Below are positions 8,110 to 16,375 of a DNA stretch of 64,000 nt, in pieces; the first letter of the stretch is position 1, and every line of letters starts with the position of its first letter. A program made the position numbers and the translations under genes. The stretch spans positions 1-64,000 of the forward strand of contig JAPPAB010000028.1 of assembly GCA_026705765.1 (NCBI GenBank). The letters are read 5' to 3'. The notes beneath the pieces were generated by a model that searched no databases, was not told the DNA's origin, and worked only from the letters and a program-made list of their open reading frames with translations. The stretch comes from Gemmatimonadota bacterium (GTDB lineage: Bacteria > Latescibacterota > UBA2968).

Positions 8110-9435
8110 ATGAGATGGATACGTTGTGTCGCGGTGCTGCTCATCTGGTCGCACGCGGGTGGCACTGGAGCGCAGGATTTGCCTTTGAAGAGTACGGGCA
8201 ACCTGCGTTTTTTTGTGGATTTGTCGGCTTTTCGAGGTCCTGAGGGATATACCCGACAGGAGGTGGCGCTGTTGCTGGATGCGAATCAGCTTCAACTGCG
8301 AGAACAGGCGGGTGAGTCCGTTGGGAAAATTTCTCTGGTTGCTGTGGTGCTGGATACGCTGGATAATCGGGTGGCACATCGAACATGGGTGCAGCAGGTT
8401 GCTGTACCGGAGCTGGATGTGGGGATTGGGGCACCGTTTAAGGATGTTGTTTTCTTTGATTTGAAGCCGGGTGCTTATCGGCTGATTGTGCAGATTAAGG
8501 ATATTCATGCGGAGGAGAGTGGGCGTTGTACTGTGCCGCTTCAGATACCGGATTACGAGCGTCGTGCGGGGCTGGTGTTTAGCGATTTGCAATTGGCTTC
8601 TCATGTGGCGCGAAGCGGGGAAGTACATCGGTTTGTCAAGCAGGGCTGGAAGGTCGTGCCGAATATTACCCGAAATTATGTTATCGGAGAGCCGCTGCAG
8701 ATTTATTTTGAGGTGTATAATCTGTCGTCGTCGGGAGAGAGTTTTATTATGGGGTACCGTCTGATTGATGCGGAGGAGGAGGTTGTGCGTACTTATCCGG
8801 CCAAGCGGTTCTTAAAGCCGGGAGAGAGTTGTGTGAGGGCAGAGGTTCTGGATACAGAGGGTTTGCGGGAGGGGACTTATGATCTTCAGGTGGAGGCGTT
8901 TGATGGGAGTAGTCGGCAGTATTTTCAGACGAGACGGCCCATTTTTCTGGTTTCAAAAGATTTGCCCGAGGGGCTTACTCAGGTACAGAGGGATTTGATC
9001 GGGTATTATGCAGATATCCGGTATATCGCCGATGAGAAGACGCGGCGGACTTATGACGCGCTGGAGAGTTGGACCGCCAGGCTGGCATTTTTGAAGGTGT
9101 TTTGGAAGCAGTTGGACGACGCGCCCGATACGCCGACCAATGAGCGTCTGTTGCAGCATTTGATGCGTATGCATTATGTAGAGACGCATTTTGGGGCTGG
9201 CGTAAGGGGATCGGATACGGACCGGGGACGGGTTTATATTCAGTATGGGCCGCCCGATGATATTGATTACCGGACTTCTGCGGCGGGTCAGAAACCTTCG
9301 GAGGTCTGGTTTTACGAGACCCATCGGCGCTACGAATTTGTGTTTAGAGATCGGCGAGGTACGGGGGTTTACGAGTTGGTTCATTCCTCTTATCCGGGGG
9401 AGATGTCCAATCCGTACTGGTGGCGGGAGTTTTAG
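8110..9435 (+). CDS. GWxTD domain-containing exported protein
   Basis: About 441 aa from ATG 8110, with a GGGAAAG ribosome site and a Sec-type signal peptide ('MRWIRCVAVLLIWSHAGG'). The middle is beta-sandwich-like, with 'LFFDLKPGAYRL'-style strands ('VVFFDLKPGAYRLIVQI', 'LREGTYDLQVEAF'). The C-terminal 100 residues match the GWxTD region: 'GSDTDRGRVYIQYGPPDDID', 'EVWFYETHRRYEFVF' and a final 'PYWWREF'. The defining Trp is replaced here by Ser (GSDTD). The family is found in exported proteins of Acidobacteria, Bacteroidetes and related phyla; its function is unknown. It may be the fourth gene of the sulfatase unit, separated by the hairpin repeat. Confidence 0.85.
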   Translation: MRWIRCVAVLLIWSHAGGTGAQDLPLKSTGNLRFFVDLSAFRGPEGYTRQEVALLLDANQLQLREQAGESVGKISLVAVVLDTLDNRVAHRTWVQQVAVPELDVGIGAPFKDVVFFDLKPGAYRLIVQIKDIHAEESGRCTVPLQIPDYERRAGLVFSDLQLASHVARSGEVHRFVKQGWKVVPNITRNYVIGEPLQIYFEVYNLSSSGESFIMGYRLIDAEEEVVRTYPAKRFLKPGESCVRAEVLDTEGLREGTYDLQVEAFDGSSRQYFQTRRPIFLVSKDLPEGLTQVQRDLIGYYADIRYIADEKTRRTYDALESWTARLAFLKVFWKQLDDAPDTPTNERLLQHLMRMHYVETHFGAGVRGSDTDRGRVYIQYGPPDDIDYRTSAAGQKPSEVWFYETHRRYEFVFRDRRGTGVYELVHSSYPGEMSNPYWWREF

Positions 9436-9438
9436 TCG

Positions 9439-10209
9439 TCAAATGTCGGGTGGGGGTTCGCCGACTGTGGATTTGCCATTGCGGAGGAAGGGTTCGGCGT
9501 TGCCCCAGAGTTTGCTGCCGTCGGAGGATAGGATGGGTTCGCAGGAGTATTGGCCCAGGTACGCGCGGCGCAGTTTTGGGGTGGTGTTGGTGCTGCTGCT
9601 GTGAAAGACGATGCTGGAGAAGGCGACAATGCTGCCTGCGGGAACTTCTGCAATGAGGCCGGGGTCGCTGCCAAAGTAGCCGACTTTGTCGTTGCTGCCT
9701 TCTTCGACGATGTGGTGTACCCACGAGCGAATGCCGCTGCGGGAATAGGGCAGGAGATGGACGGTGCCGTTTTCTTCGCTCATGTCGTCGAGCGCACACC
9801 AGCAGGTGAGGTACGGTTTGTGGTCGGGATAACCGACATAGCCGGAGTCCTGATGCCACGAGAATTTCATGCCGGTTTCCGCGCCTTTGACGACGTATTG
9901 TTCCCAGAAGAGGTACGCGTTGTCACCGAGGGTGGCACGGCATATTTCGGCCATGAGTTCGCTGAAGAGGAAGGCGCGGAGTTTGGGTTGCTGGCGAAAG
10001 CAGTTGGAGACGAAGTAGCGTTTGTTGCGGTGGTTGATGCCGATGGTGTCCGTGCCCTGTTCGTCCATGCGCGCGTGCATGGAGTTGATGAAGGTCTGAC
10101 ATTCGTCGCGCAGGAGTTCGAGGTGGTGCTCGGGTATGACGGCTTCGAGGATGAAATAGCCTTCGTCTTTGTATTGTTGTTTTTGCGCTTCGGTGATGGT
10201 AATGGACAT
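9439..10209 (-). CDS. Phytanoyl-CoA dioxygenase (PhyH) family protein
   Basis: 256 aa. Ligands are 'FSWHQDSGYVG' (H119, D121), distal 'SIVFHSSSTN' (H203) and 'PKLRRAYL' (R214); the phrase 'HQDSGYVGYPDHKPYLTCW' is typical of the ectoine-hydroxylase-like branch, although ectoine synthesis genes are absent. It lies 8 bp downstream of the PhyH gene at 10985 in the same direction and is convergent with the GWxTD gene (3 bp between stops). Third in a run of three minus-strand PhyH genes. Substrate unknown. Confidence 0.9.
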   Translation of the reverse strand: MSITITEAQKQQYKDEGYFILEAVIPEHHLELLRDECQTFINSMHARMDEQGTDTIGINHRNKRYFVSNCFRQQPKLRAFLFSELMAEICRATLGDNAYLFWEQYVVKGAETGMKFSWHQDSGYVGYPDHKPYLTCWCALDDMSEENGTVHLLPYSRSGIRSWVHHIVEEGSNDKVGYFGSDPGLIAEVPAGSIVAFSSIVFHSSSTNTTPKLRRAYLGQYSCEPILSSDGSKLWGNAEPFLRNGKSTVGEPPPDI

Positions 10210-10217
10210 GGTGAACT

Positions 10218-10985
10218 CTACGATAGGACGTCGCGGACGCAGGGAAATTCGCGCCAGATGTCCTGGAAGCCTTCGTTGCCATTTTTGTCGCAGTCGATGT
10301 GGCGCAGACGCGCGATGGCGGCGTAGCGTATGTTGGGCGAGGCATTGGGGCCACCGGTGTGGATCATCTGATGGTGTGCGATGATGAGGTCGCCGGCGTT
10401 GCCGGTGACCATGTCCGGCCCTTCGGGCAGGTCAACGCGCGGGGTGCCGTTGGAGAGTGTTTCGAGGCCCTCGCATTTGAGGTAGTTTTCGAAGAAGCGA
10501 TGAGAGCCAGGCCAGACGGTGAAGTTACCGCTGTAGGGTTCGGGTACGTCGGCCAGGTAGATGACGGCGAAGGCGGTGAATCCGCGGTGGTACACGCCTT
10601 TTGGCATGCCGTTTGTGCCGGTGCCCATGCCGTCGAGATGGCCGCGGGGTTCGGGTGGGACTTCGCCGATTACTGTGGGGAAGCGCGGGGCGACTTGCGC
10701 ACCTCTGATGGGTTTTTGCAAGTTGCCTTCTCCCATGAGCGATTCGGCGATGGAGATGACCGGGCTGGCGTTGAAGAGGTTCATGATAACCGGGGCGCCA
10801 TTCAAATCGCGACAGAATTGCGCTGCGCGATGTTTGGACATGTCTTCGCCATTTGGGCCCAGGGTGCCGATGGAGTGGTTGACGGCCTGACGCGCGGTAT
10901 CGACCATGGCTTTTGATATGGCTCCGGGTATTTTGACGTAACCGCGGTCGTGAAATTCACGTATTTGTTCGGGTGTGAGTTGCAT
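10218..10985 (-). CDS. Phytanoyl-CoA dioxygenase (PhyH) family protein
   Basis: About 255 aa from the ATG at 10985, preceded by AAGGAG; an upstream in-frame extension only translates the tandem repeat at 10999 and is rejected. Iron ligands 'RGHLDGMG' (H116, D118) and 'HQMIHTGG' (H209), with a candidate 2-oxoglutarate Arg at 'NIRYAAIARL' (R220); 'FTVWPGSHRFFENYL' is the usual PhyH turn. The 5' leader carries the hairpin repeat, so the repeat lies between the promoter and the ribosome site or contains the promoter. Confidence 0.88.
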   Translation of the reverse strand: MQLTPEQIREFHDRGYVKIPGAISKAMVDTARQAVNHSIGTLGPNGEDMSKHRAAQFCRDLNGAPVIMNLFNASPVISIAESLMGEGNLQKPIRGAQVAPRFPTVIGEVPPEPRGHLDGMGTGTNGMPKGVYHRGFTAFAVIYLADVPEPYSGNFTVWPGSHRFFENYLKCEGLETLSNGTPRVDLPEGPDMVTGNAGDLIIAHHQMIHTGGPNASPNIRYAAIARLRHIDCDKNGNEGFQDIWREFPCVRDVLS

Positions 10986-10998
10986 GACGTGGCTCCTT

Positions 10999-11115
10999 AA
11001 TGCGAATAGACGAATAGACGAATAGACGAACCCTACCCCGCCACCCAAAGGCGAGGCAAATCCCGATGAACTGTTATCGCAGTCATGCTCAATTTACGAA
11101 TAGAAAAATTCAGAG
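10999..11115. repeat. Modular hairpin repeat, copy 1 (8-bp arms, GC-rich core)
   Basis: Plus strand shows about three and a half copies of the 8-mer ATAGACGA (11004-11031), then the core ACCCTACCCCGCCACCC and AAAGGCGAGG, and further on a weak second arm TTACGAATAGAAAAA (11093-11107). Read on the minus strand the core is GCCTTTGGGTGGCGGGG, shared with copies 2 and 3. It fills most of the 152-bp gap between two PhyH genes. Confidence 0.7.
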
Positions 11116-11137
11116 ACAATAGTTATTACACGACGGT

Positions 11138-11956
11138 TTATGTCGCAGATGCAAGGCGTTTGATGGCGGTTTCTTTTCTTTCCACGCGTTCGTTCATGTG
11201 TTGGGAATATTCAGGTGTGCCGCAGAAGTCGTGGATGGTGGCGCGTTTGCGGTAGGGTACGTAATTGCCGAGGTGCCAGGCGCTGGAGCGGTAGAGGGCG
11301 AAGTCGCCCGCGTTGAGGCGCAGTTGAATAGCACCGGGCATGTTGCGCGTGTAGTCGAGGCAGTCGCGTTCTTGTTGTTCGTGGGATACGGGTCTCTGAT
11401 TGCGGAATTTTTCGCGGTCATAGGCGTTTTTGGCGGCGATTTCGCCGGGGAGGTTGCGCTGGCGATAGTGGCTGCCAGGTACGATCCAGGTGGCGGGGTC
11501 TTCGTATAGGGCGCAGTTGATCTGGTTCTGGTAGTCGATGTGGAATGATTGCCATTGCCACTCTTCGCGAAATTCGGATTCGAATACTTCCCTGGGCATG
11601 TGATCGCGCCAGTCGCGGTGCCAGTCCGTACACCAGGGGTATTCGGCGGGTTCGAGGAGGATGCCGGTGCGGTCGAGGTCGGCGTGGTAGTGTTGCGGGG
11701 TGAGGACGCGATGGATGGCGTCGTTGAGTTCTGGCAGTTCGCCGTAGTTTTTGAAGGGTTGTTGGTCGAGGTCGTATTTGGCGATGGGCTGGAGGCGCTG
11801 TGCCTGTGGGCCGGTGACTTTGCGCGCTATTTCTCTGGCTTTGTCGGCGACGCGGCGCAGGTCCGTGAGTAAGGATGTGGGTATGATGTTCTGGAAAATG
11901 GTATAGCCGAGGGTGTGGTAATCGGCGATGTGTTTTTCTGTGAATTGGAAGGACAT
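11138..11956 (-). CDS. Phytanoyl-CoA dioxygenase (PhyH) family protein
   Basis: 272 aa, ATG 11956 with an AGGTG-type ribosome site. Iron ligands 'TDWHRDWRDHM' (H113, D115) and distal 'SSAWHLGNY' (H228); the 2-oxoglutarate Arg is probably within 'PYRKRATIHDF'. The HRD version of HxD and the Trp-rich stretch 'EEWQWQSFHIDYQNQINCAL' set it apart from its neighbours, so the three adjacent PhyH genes are not recent tandem copies. It sits 28 bp after gcvPB and may share its transcript. Confidence 0.87.
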   Translation of the reverse strand: MSFQFTEKHIADYHTLGYTIFQNIIPTSLLTDLRRVADKAREIARKVTGPQAQRLQPIAKYDLDQQPFKNYGELPELNDAIHRVLTPQHYHADLDRTGILLEPAEYPWCTDWHRDWRDHMPREVFESEFREEWQWQSFHIDYQNQINCALYEDPATWIVPGSHYRQRNLPGEIAAKNAYDREKFRNQRPVSHEQQERDCLDYTRNMPGAIQLRLNAGDFALYRSSAWHLGNYVPYRKRATIHDFCGTPEYSQHMNERVERKETAIKRLASAT

Positions 11957-11984
11957 GATAGCACCTGCCTTTTGGTGAGGTGTT

Positions 11985-13424
11985 TTACAATTTCCAGCGC
12001 AGGATGGGTTTTCGCGCGGCGGTTGCTTCGTCCAATCTTCGCACGGGCGTTGCGTGGGGGGCTTCTCTGAGGAGGTCGGGGTTTTCTTCGGCTTCTTTTG
12101 CGATTTGAATCATGGCTTCGATAAAGTCGTTGACCTGTTCGAGGCTTTCGGTTTCGGTCGGTTCGATTAGCATGGTTTCGGGGGCTACGTTGGGTAGGGG
12201 AAAGTAAATGGTGGGCGGATGGACGCCGTAATCGATCAGCCGTTTGGCGATGTCGGTTGCGGTGATCCCGTTCGCCTTTTTTTGTCGCGATGCCGAGAAT
12301 ACCATTTCGTGCATGGGTTGTGCATTTTTGGGGCGGTCGTAGTAGGGGTCGAGTTTTGCCGCGATATAGTTGGCATTCAAGACGGCCATTTCACTGGTGC
12401 GGCGCATGCCTTCTGCGCCGAGCATTTTGGCATAGATTAGCGCGCGTATTACCATGCCAAAATTGCCGTAGAATGAACTCACTTTGCCGATGGATTCCGG
12501 GCGGTTAAAGTCGAGCTTAAACGCATTTCCTTCTTTCAGGACTACGGGCAAGGGCAAGAATGGCAAGAGTGCTTTTGTTACGCCTACTGGACCAGAACCT
12601 GGTCCCCCGCCTCCATGGGGCGTGGTAAATGTTTTGTGCAGGTTGATGTGTACGACGTCAAAGCCCATGTCGCCGGGCCTACACTGGCCCAGAAAGGCGT
12701 TTAAGTTTGCGCCGTCGTAATACAAGAGGCCACCCGCGTCGTGTACTAACGCGGCGATGTCTTCAATTTCGTCTTCAAATACGCCAAATGTGTTGGGGTT
12801 GGTCAACATCAATCCGGCTACGTCTTCGGTCAAGTGCGTTTTGAGGTCTTCCACATCGACTGTGCCGCGTTCTGTTGATTTTATTGCCTGTACTGCATAT
12901 CCGCAGATTGCCGCGGTTGCCGGGTTTGTGCCGTGGGCAGAGTCTGGAATGAGGACTACTTTTTTGGCATTGCCCTGTGCCCTGTGATAGGCGGCGATCA
13001 GTGAGATGCCCACGAATTCGCCCTGCGCTCCGGCTGTGGGTTGAAAGGTGAATCCGTCCATTCCGCTGACGGCTTTGAGCACCTGTTCCATTTCCCAGAT
13101 GACTTGCAGGGCGGGTTGGGCATTTTCCGATAGGGGATGCAATCCCGCGATCTGTGGGATACGCGCAGCTTTTTCGTGTACTCTGGGGTTGTATTTCATG
13201 GTACAGGATCCCAGGGGGTAAAAATGCGTGTCGATGCTGAAGTTCATCTGTGAGAGCGCGGTGTAGTGGCGCACGAGTTCCAGTTCGCTCACTTCGGGGA
13301 GACCGGGAGGCACATCGCGGCGCATGGTTTCGGGTATCGCTGTTCCGGAATCCACAGCAGCGGGAAATGCGACACAGCGTCTGTCTGGTGCGCCGCGTTC
13401 AAAGATCAATATATCGCGATCCAT
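11985..13424 (-). CDS. gcvPB: Glycine dehydrogenase (decarboxylating) subunit 2
   Basis: About 479 aa. P-protein beta-type subunit of the glycine cleavage system; with GcvPA it forms the PLP enzyme that decarboxylates glycine and passes aminomethyl to lipoyl-GcvH. The PLP lysine lies in 'HINLHKTFTTPHGGGGPG'; 'GCTMKYNPRVHEK' style sequence ('SCTMKYNPRVHEKAA') and 'QPTAGAQGEFVG' are family hallmarks. Start chosen at ATG 13424, which shares one base with the gcvPA stop (TAATG) and has GGAGG upstream; a GTG five codons earlier is the alternative. No gcvT or gcvH is in the window, so the other subunits must be encoded elsewhere. Confidence 0.96.
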   Translation of the reverse strand: MDRDILIFERGAPDRRCVAFPAAVDSGTAIPETMRRDVPPGLPEVSELELVRHYTALSQMNFSIDTHFYPLGSCTMKYNPRVHEKAARIPQIAGLHPLSENAQPALQVIWEMEQVLKAVSGMDGFTFQPTAGAQGEFVGISLIAAYHRAQGNAKKVVLIPDSAHGTNPATAAICGYAVQAIKSTERGTVDVEDLKTHLTEDVAGLMLTNPNTFGVFEDEIEDIAALVHDAGGLLYYDGANLNAFLGQCRPGDMGFDVVHINLHKTFTTPHGGGGPGSGPVGVTKALLPFLPLPVVLKEGNAFKLDFNRPESIGKVSSFYGNFGMVIRALIYAKMLGAEGMRRTSEMAVLNANYIAAKLDPYYDRPKNAQPMHEMVFSASRQKKANGITATDIAKRLIDYGVHPPTIYFPLPNVAPETMLIEPTETESLEQVNDFIEAMIQIAKEAEENPDLLREAPHATPVRRLDEATAARKPILRWKL

Positions 13425-14755
13425 TACAATGTCCTCCACGCATCGATGAGGCGATCAATGTTGGCGTCTGTGCGTTTTTCTGTGACACATGTGAGAATAC
13501 AATTTTCGAGTTCGGGATAAAATCGGCCCAGGTCTATGCCGGCTTCAATGCCCCGATGTTGCAAAGCTGTTAGAACATCGGATGCTTTGCGGTCTGTTTC
13601 CAAAACGAATTCGTTGAATATTGGACCGGAGAATTTTTGGCGCACACCGTCTAATGCGGTTAATGCCTGCAATGCGCGGTGGCTTTGATGCCAGTTCAAT
13701 TCGCCAACTTCTCGGAAGCCCTGCGGTCCGACCGAGGATAGGTACACGGTTGCTGCAGTTGCGCAAAGGGTCTGGTTGGTGCAGATGTTTGATGTGGCGC
13801 GTTCGCGTCGAATGTGTTGTTCGCGGGTTTGTAATGTCAGTACAAAGCCGCGTTTGCCATCTACATCGGTGGTCTGTCCGCAGATGCGACCGGGCATTTT
13901 GCGCACGTGTGCGTTTCGCGACGCAAAAAAGCCGACATAAGGTCCGCCATAAGACAGGGGCAGGCCCAATGGCTGCCCATCGCCTACGACTATATCGGCA
14001 CCGAAGTCGCCCGGCGGGCGAATCGCGCTCAGGGATATGGGGTTGACGCAGGCTACAAAAGCCGTTCTGGTATTGTTGACGAGGTCGCCAATTTCGTCCA
14101 GGTGTTCGAGTACGCCCAAAAAATTCGGATTTTGTACGACCACGGCGGCGGTATTGTCGTTTAATTCGCGCTTTAAAGCGGGGATATCCAGTGTGCCGGA
14201 GTCGGACCAGGGAATATCCACGAGTTCGAGATCTATCCCCCGCACATAGGTCGCTACTACCTGGCGGTAAAACGGGTGCAGGCTGCGCGGCAATAAGATG
14301 CGCGTGCGGTTGTTCAGCCGGACCGACATAAGTACGGCTTCGGCCAGTGCAGAAGCGCCGTCGTACATGGACGCATTGGCGACTTCCATGTTGGTCAGTT
14401 CACAAATCATGGATTGAAATTCAAAAATAGCCCGCAGGGTTCCCTGACTCACCTCGGGCTGATAGGGCGTGTAGGCTGTAAAAAATTCGCCTCGTGAAAT
14501 GATGGCATCGACCACGCTGGGCGAAAAGTGATCGTAAGCACCTCCGCCCAGGAATGATAGGGGTGTCTCGCTTCCGCGGTCGGTTAGCGATTGCACAAAA
14601 GCCATCGCTTCCATTTCACTGATTCCAGAGGGCAAATTGAGCGCTTTCAGGCGCAGTGATTCGGGAACGGGTGCAAATAGATCATCTGTGGATGCTACTC
14701 CGATCACGTTGAGCATGTGCTGAATATCGCGTTCTGTATGTGGCGTGTAATTCAT
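13424..14755 (-). CDS. gcvPA: Glycine dehydrogenase (decarboxylating) subunit 1
   Basis: 443 aa, the N-terminal half partner of split P-protein. Recognisable from 'FLGGGAYDHFSPSVVDAI', 'FFTAYTPYQPEVSQGTLRAI', 'EFQSMICELTNMEVANASMY' and 'ERATSNICTNQTLC'. The ATG overlaps the coaE stop in an ATGA arrangement and the stop overlaps the gcvPB start, so coaE, gcvPA and gcvPB are translationally coupled. Split P-protein is common in Gram-positive, thermophilic and many candidate-phylum lineages, unlike the fused E. coli protein. Confidence 0.97.
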   Translation of the reverse strand: MNYTPHTERDIQHMLNVIGVASTDDLFAPVPESLRLKALNLPSGISEMEAMAFVQSLTDRGSETPLSFLGGGAYDHFSPSVVDAIISRGEFFTAYTPYQPEVSQGTLRAIFEFQSMICELTNMEVANASMYDGASALAEAVLMSVRLNNRTRILLPRSLHPFYRQVVATYVRGIDLELVDIPWSDSGTLDIPALKRELNDNTAAVVVQNPNFLGVLEHLDEIGDLVNNTRTAFVACVNPISLSAIRPPGDFGADIVVGDGQPLGLPLSYGGPYVGFFASRNAHVRKMPGRICGQTTDVDGKRGFVLTLQTREQHIRRERATSNICTNQTLCATAATVYLSSVGPQGFREVGELNWHQSHRALQALTALDGVRQKFSGPIFNEFVLETDRKASDVLTALQHRGIEAGIDLGRFYPELENCILTCVTEKRTDANIDRLIDAWRTL

Positions 14756-15354
14756 CTCTCCTCACATTGCAATTTGTTCCAGATAGCCCGCGCGCGCTGG
14801 CGACACACGGCGGGTGTTTTGTCATTGACTACGACAAAATCTGCGACTGAGACTTTGTCTTCTTCGGGCAACTGTGCGGCCAGTCGCGCCACAACTTCGG
14901 CTCTGGAGATGCCCAACCGCGCCATTGTCCGCTGAATCCGCAGGGCTTTTGGGGCGGTTACTACTACGAGTATATCGACGATTTTTTTGGGATCGCCGCG
15001 TTCGACCAGAAGGGCCGCATCTACAACGACAGGGCGTGTGGGTTCTCGATCCAGAGCCGCGTGAATTTTATCCAGCAATAACTGCCGAAGCGGTTGCCAC
15101 ACGATGGCGTTGAGTTTTTCGCGGCTTTTGTCAGAGGCAAAGGCTCGCTTGCCCAATTCCCGGCGTGCGATTTGCCCGTGGGAATCCAGAATCTCCTGTC
15201 CGAACACATCGGTCAGGTTGCGAATCACAGTCGTGTCGCGGAGTACTTCGTGACCTGTTGCATCGGCGTCGATTACGCATGCGCCGGCTTTTTCAAATAC
15301 GGCGCACACGGTGCTTTTGCCCGCGCCAATGCCTCCTGTTACGCCTATGATCAC
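14752..15354 (-). CDS. coaE: Dephospho-CoA kinase
   Basis: About 200 aa, the usual CoaE length, from a GTG start at 15354 that forms a GTGA overlap with the upstream gene's stop; a longer ATG-started frame adds 35 basic residues that only translate the neighbouring gene's 3' end. The P-loop 'GVTGGIGAGKST' is at the extreme N-terminus, followed by 'GACVIDADATGHEVL' and 'VVVDAALLVERGD', matching the CoaE order. It phosphorylates the ribose 3' hydroxyl of dephospho-CoA in the last step of CoA synthesis. Embedded in the pfkB-to-gcvPB run. Confidence 0.93.
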   Translation of the reverse strand: MIIGVTGGIGAGKSTVCAVFEKAGACVIDADATGHEVLRDTTVIRNLTDVFGQEILDSHGQIARRELGKRAFASDKSREKLNAIVWQPLRQLLLDKIHAALDREPTRPVVVDAALLVERGDPKKIVDILVVVTAPKALRIQRTMARLGISRAEVVARLAAQLPEEDKVSVADFVVVNDKTPAVCRQRARAIWNKLQCEER

Positions 15355-16283
15355 TGCTCGTCCTCTCGGCGATATACGCGCAGTTGCAGGGTCAATTCTT
15401 CGGCTGCGTCTTCGGCTTCCCACCGACGCAAGGTCGCGCGGTTCCGCAGTCTCACGCATATATAGGCGAGTAGCAAGAGCAAGGTGAGATACAGCCAGAT
15501 CAAATCGGGCGAAAAGAGTAGTGTCATCAGACTGAATCGCGCCTGTACATCATCGCGCCATCGCCGCTCAAATTCGCGGGGCGTTTCGCCAGTTACGCGA
15601 AATAATGCGACTTCAAAGGGCGCGCCTGCTTCCAACTCGGAAAGCATGACGACCACGGCATTAGGACCGCCCAAACGGATTAAAAACGAGACTGCCAGCA
15701 AACTTTCCGTGTAAGCCAGATCGGCTTTTGCCGAAGGGAAAGATAGGACTTCATCAATTTCGGAGAGCGGGATTAAGTTTTCCGAAAAGACCGCGTAAAA
15801 CACTGCCGCGCTTTGTCGCAAGCGCCACTCGTGCGACGCCCACATCGCCACGCCTTCGTGAAACCAGACGGGTACACGCGATGGCGCAATGGCGTGCAAA
15901 AATATATGGGCAAATTCGTGCCGCGCAACCTGTAGTAAATTGTCGGTGCCAGCTTGCAGTACAATGGTGCGCGATTCGAGAAATGCAACCCCCGCGCTCC
16001 AGTGTGGCAACCGCCCGTGTGTCAATTCTCCAAAAACGGTTTTGCTCGGTGCGAGATAAACCGCTATGGGAATTTCGGGGGCGCCGCCCAGTTTGCGCCG
16101 GATTTCATTGCGTCCAATAAGGAGTGCGTTCAACAATTCTCGTGCCCGAACCGCATCGGTATGCGCGAGGTATAAGGCGAGTCCATCGCGTTCAAATTTG
16201 TGCCATTCTGTCGCGTTTGCTGCGGAAAAAGAGAAGAGGAGGAGAAAGCAGAGATACGAGATTTTCGTTAAACGGGCAGACAT
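15351..16283 (-). CDS. Membrane-anchored gluzincin metallopeptidase-like protein (peptidase MA type)
   Basis: 310 aa. A signal peptide or N-terminal anchor ('ISYLCFLLLFSFSAANA') precedes a periplasmic domain with the zinc motif HEFAH (in 'QVARHEFAHIFLHAI') and a downstream Glu in 'PVWFHEGVAMWASHEW', the pattern of gluzincins of the peptidase-MA-like group. A single C-terminal transmembrane helix ('LIWLYLTLLLLLAYICVRL') is followed by a short basic cytoplasmic tail. Its stop overlaps the coaE start. Being next to hflK and hflC, which modulate membrane proteolysis, it may act in membrane protein quality control, but that link is only positional. Confidence 0.78.
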   Translation of the reverse strand: MSARLTKISYLCFLLLFSFSAANATEWHKFERDGLALYLAHTDAVRARELLNALLIGRNEIRRKLGGAPEIPIAVYLAPSKTVFGELTHGRLPHWSAGVAFLESRTIVLQAGTDNLLQVARHEFAHIFLHAIAPSRVPVWFHEGVAMWASHEWRLRQSAAVFYAVFSENLIPLSEIDEVLSFPSAKADLAYTESLLAVSFLIRLGGPNAVVVMLSELEAGAPFEVALFRVTGETPREFERRWRDDVQARFSLMTLLFSPDLIWLYLTLLLLLAYICVRLRNRATLRRWEAEDAAEELTLQLRVYRREDEQ

Positions 16284-16331
16284 GGGGTTGCCTCGTTGAG
16301 GCGTAGCCTACACCCAAATTCAGGGCGATGG

Positions 16332-16371
16332 GGTACAGACGGGACGGCACAGGGGCCGTCCCCTACAGACC
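16332..16371. repeat. REP-like GC-rich hairpin
   Basis: GGGACGGC (16341-16348) pairs with GCCGTCCC (16355-16362) across a six-base loop; the hairpin is flanked by similar GGTACAGAC and CCTACAGAC. It lies in the 92-bp gap between hflC and the metallopeptidase gene. Without a T-tract it is more like a REP element or RNA-processing site than an intrinsic terminator. Confidence 0.55.
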
Positions 16372-16375
16372 ATTT

